Of a stretch of DNA of 64,000 nucleotides, positions 63,581-64,000 are shown one piece after another; the stretch's first letter is position 1, and every line of letters begins with the position of its first letter. The stretch is from NCBI RefSeq assembly GCF_047511655.1, contig NC_133401.1, forward strand, positions 17,420,501-17,484,500, given 5' to 3'. Made by a program: the position numbers and the translations under genes. Below the pieces are notes generated by a model. It saw only the letters and a list, made by a program, of their open reading frames with translations. It searched no databases and was not told the origin of the DNA. This DNA comes from Castor canadensis (Eukaryota > Chordata > Mammalia > Rodentia > Castoridae).

Positions 63581-64000
63581 CTGCAGGGACGAGGCACTGG
63601 AAGGAGTCACCCACCAGTTCCAGCCCAGCCCCCAGGATGCCCCCACCCGGGCCCTCCTGCGACTGTGGGGCTGCAAAGCTCCAGCCCTCAGGGGATAAGT
63701 GGAGGAGAGTGAGTGTGATGGAGACCCTCCGAGGGGCAGTAGGCAAGTCCCTGCCCTGGGCTTCAGTCTGTAACCATTCTCCCCTGTGAACCCCCCCAAC
63801 ACTCCCCCTCCCCCAGGACACCCCCCACCGCCCCCCACCAGGAGGCAGAGGGCAGGAGGACACAGCCCTGCTCCAGTGCCTCCCCAACCAGGCCCTCATC
63901 CTGTTCCCTATGCTTGGCCAGGACTGGACACCCACTTGGAGGGCTGGAACACCCCCTTGCAGCCACATAGGGACTTTCCAGGGAACGGGGTGGGGCCTCC
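63581..64000 (-). other. STRN4: Partial STRN4 intron at the window edge
   Basis: No further STRN4 coding segment is recognisable up to 64000, so the next upstream exon is outside. GC-rich unique sequence. Confidence 0.7.

Noticed and set aside
63444-63968. Possible further STRN4 exon between 63600 and 64000
   Set aside because: The open frame there gives no striatin-like sequence and has no splice pair in phase. The real exon stops at 63580.

Overview
This is mammalian nuclear DNA from a gene-dense, GC-rich block. It carries three protein-coding genes, all on the minus strand: DACT3 (complete), PRKD2 (complete) and the 3' half of STRN4. The order DACT3 - PRKD2 - STRN4 in one orientation is the arrangement of human 19q13.32, so the window is syntenic with it. 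The repeats point to a rodent. The main family is a dimeric SINE, a B1-like (7SL-derived) left half joined to an ID-like (tRNA-derived) right half, present in tens of copies. Free ID-like monomers are also common. I read this as the B1-dID type of SINE and suspect a castorimorph rodent, most likely a beaver; the species call is moderate only.

Layout: 1-4.1 kb is intergenic and packed with SINEs. DACT3 spans about 4.1-13.8 kb (four coding exons, 643 aa), with a CpG-rich last exon and a CpG-island promoter. A CCAAT cluster and an outward-facing TATA box at 13.9-14.3 kb suggest a divergent plus-strand transcript. The interval 14.4-22.7 kb is a SINE-rich spacer. PRKD2 spans 22.7-53.9 kb (18 coding exons, 875 aa). 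All of its introns end in canonical GT/AG, and its promoter holds a full palindromic CRE beside a CCAAT box. A 2 kb spacer follows. STRN4 then runs from its polyadenylation signal at 56.0 kb past the right edge; ten coding exons encoding the last 412 aa (linker plus WD40 propeller) are visible, and the coiled-coil, caveolin- and calmodulin-binding part lies outside the window.

Functionally, DACT3 is a Dishevelled-binding Wnt antagonist, PRKD2 a diacylglycerol-activated Ser/Thr kinase (C1a-C1b-PH-kinase), and STRN4 a striatin scaffold for PP2A in STRIPAK. They share a neighbourhood, not a pathway or operon.

I found no undescribed biological system that I could defend. The most unusual signals are non-coding: two decayed CCAAT-containing minisatellites in PRKD2 introns 12 and 17, a TCTAG-dense decayed array in intron 5 with a weaker relative in intron 1, CTCF-like motifs abutting two PRKD2 splice sites, weak 5' splice sites around the kinase N-lobe, a candidate trimeric B1-B1-ID SINE seen at three loci, and a CArG box in DACT3 intron 1. 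Exon boundaries were read by eye from reading frame and GT/AG signals. Repeat boundaries are approximate (roughly 10-30 bp).
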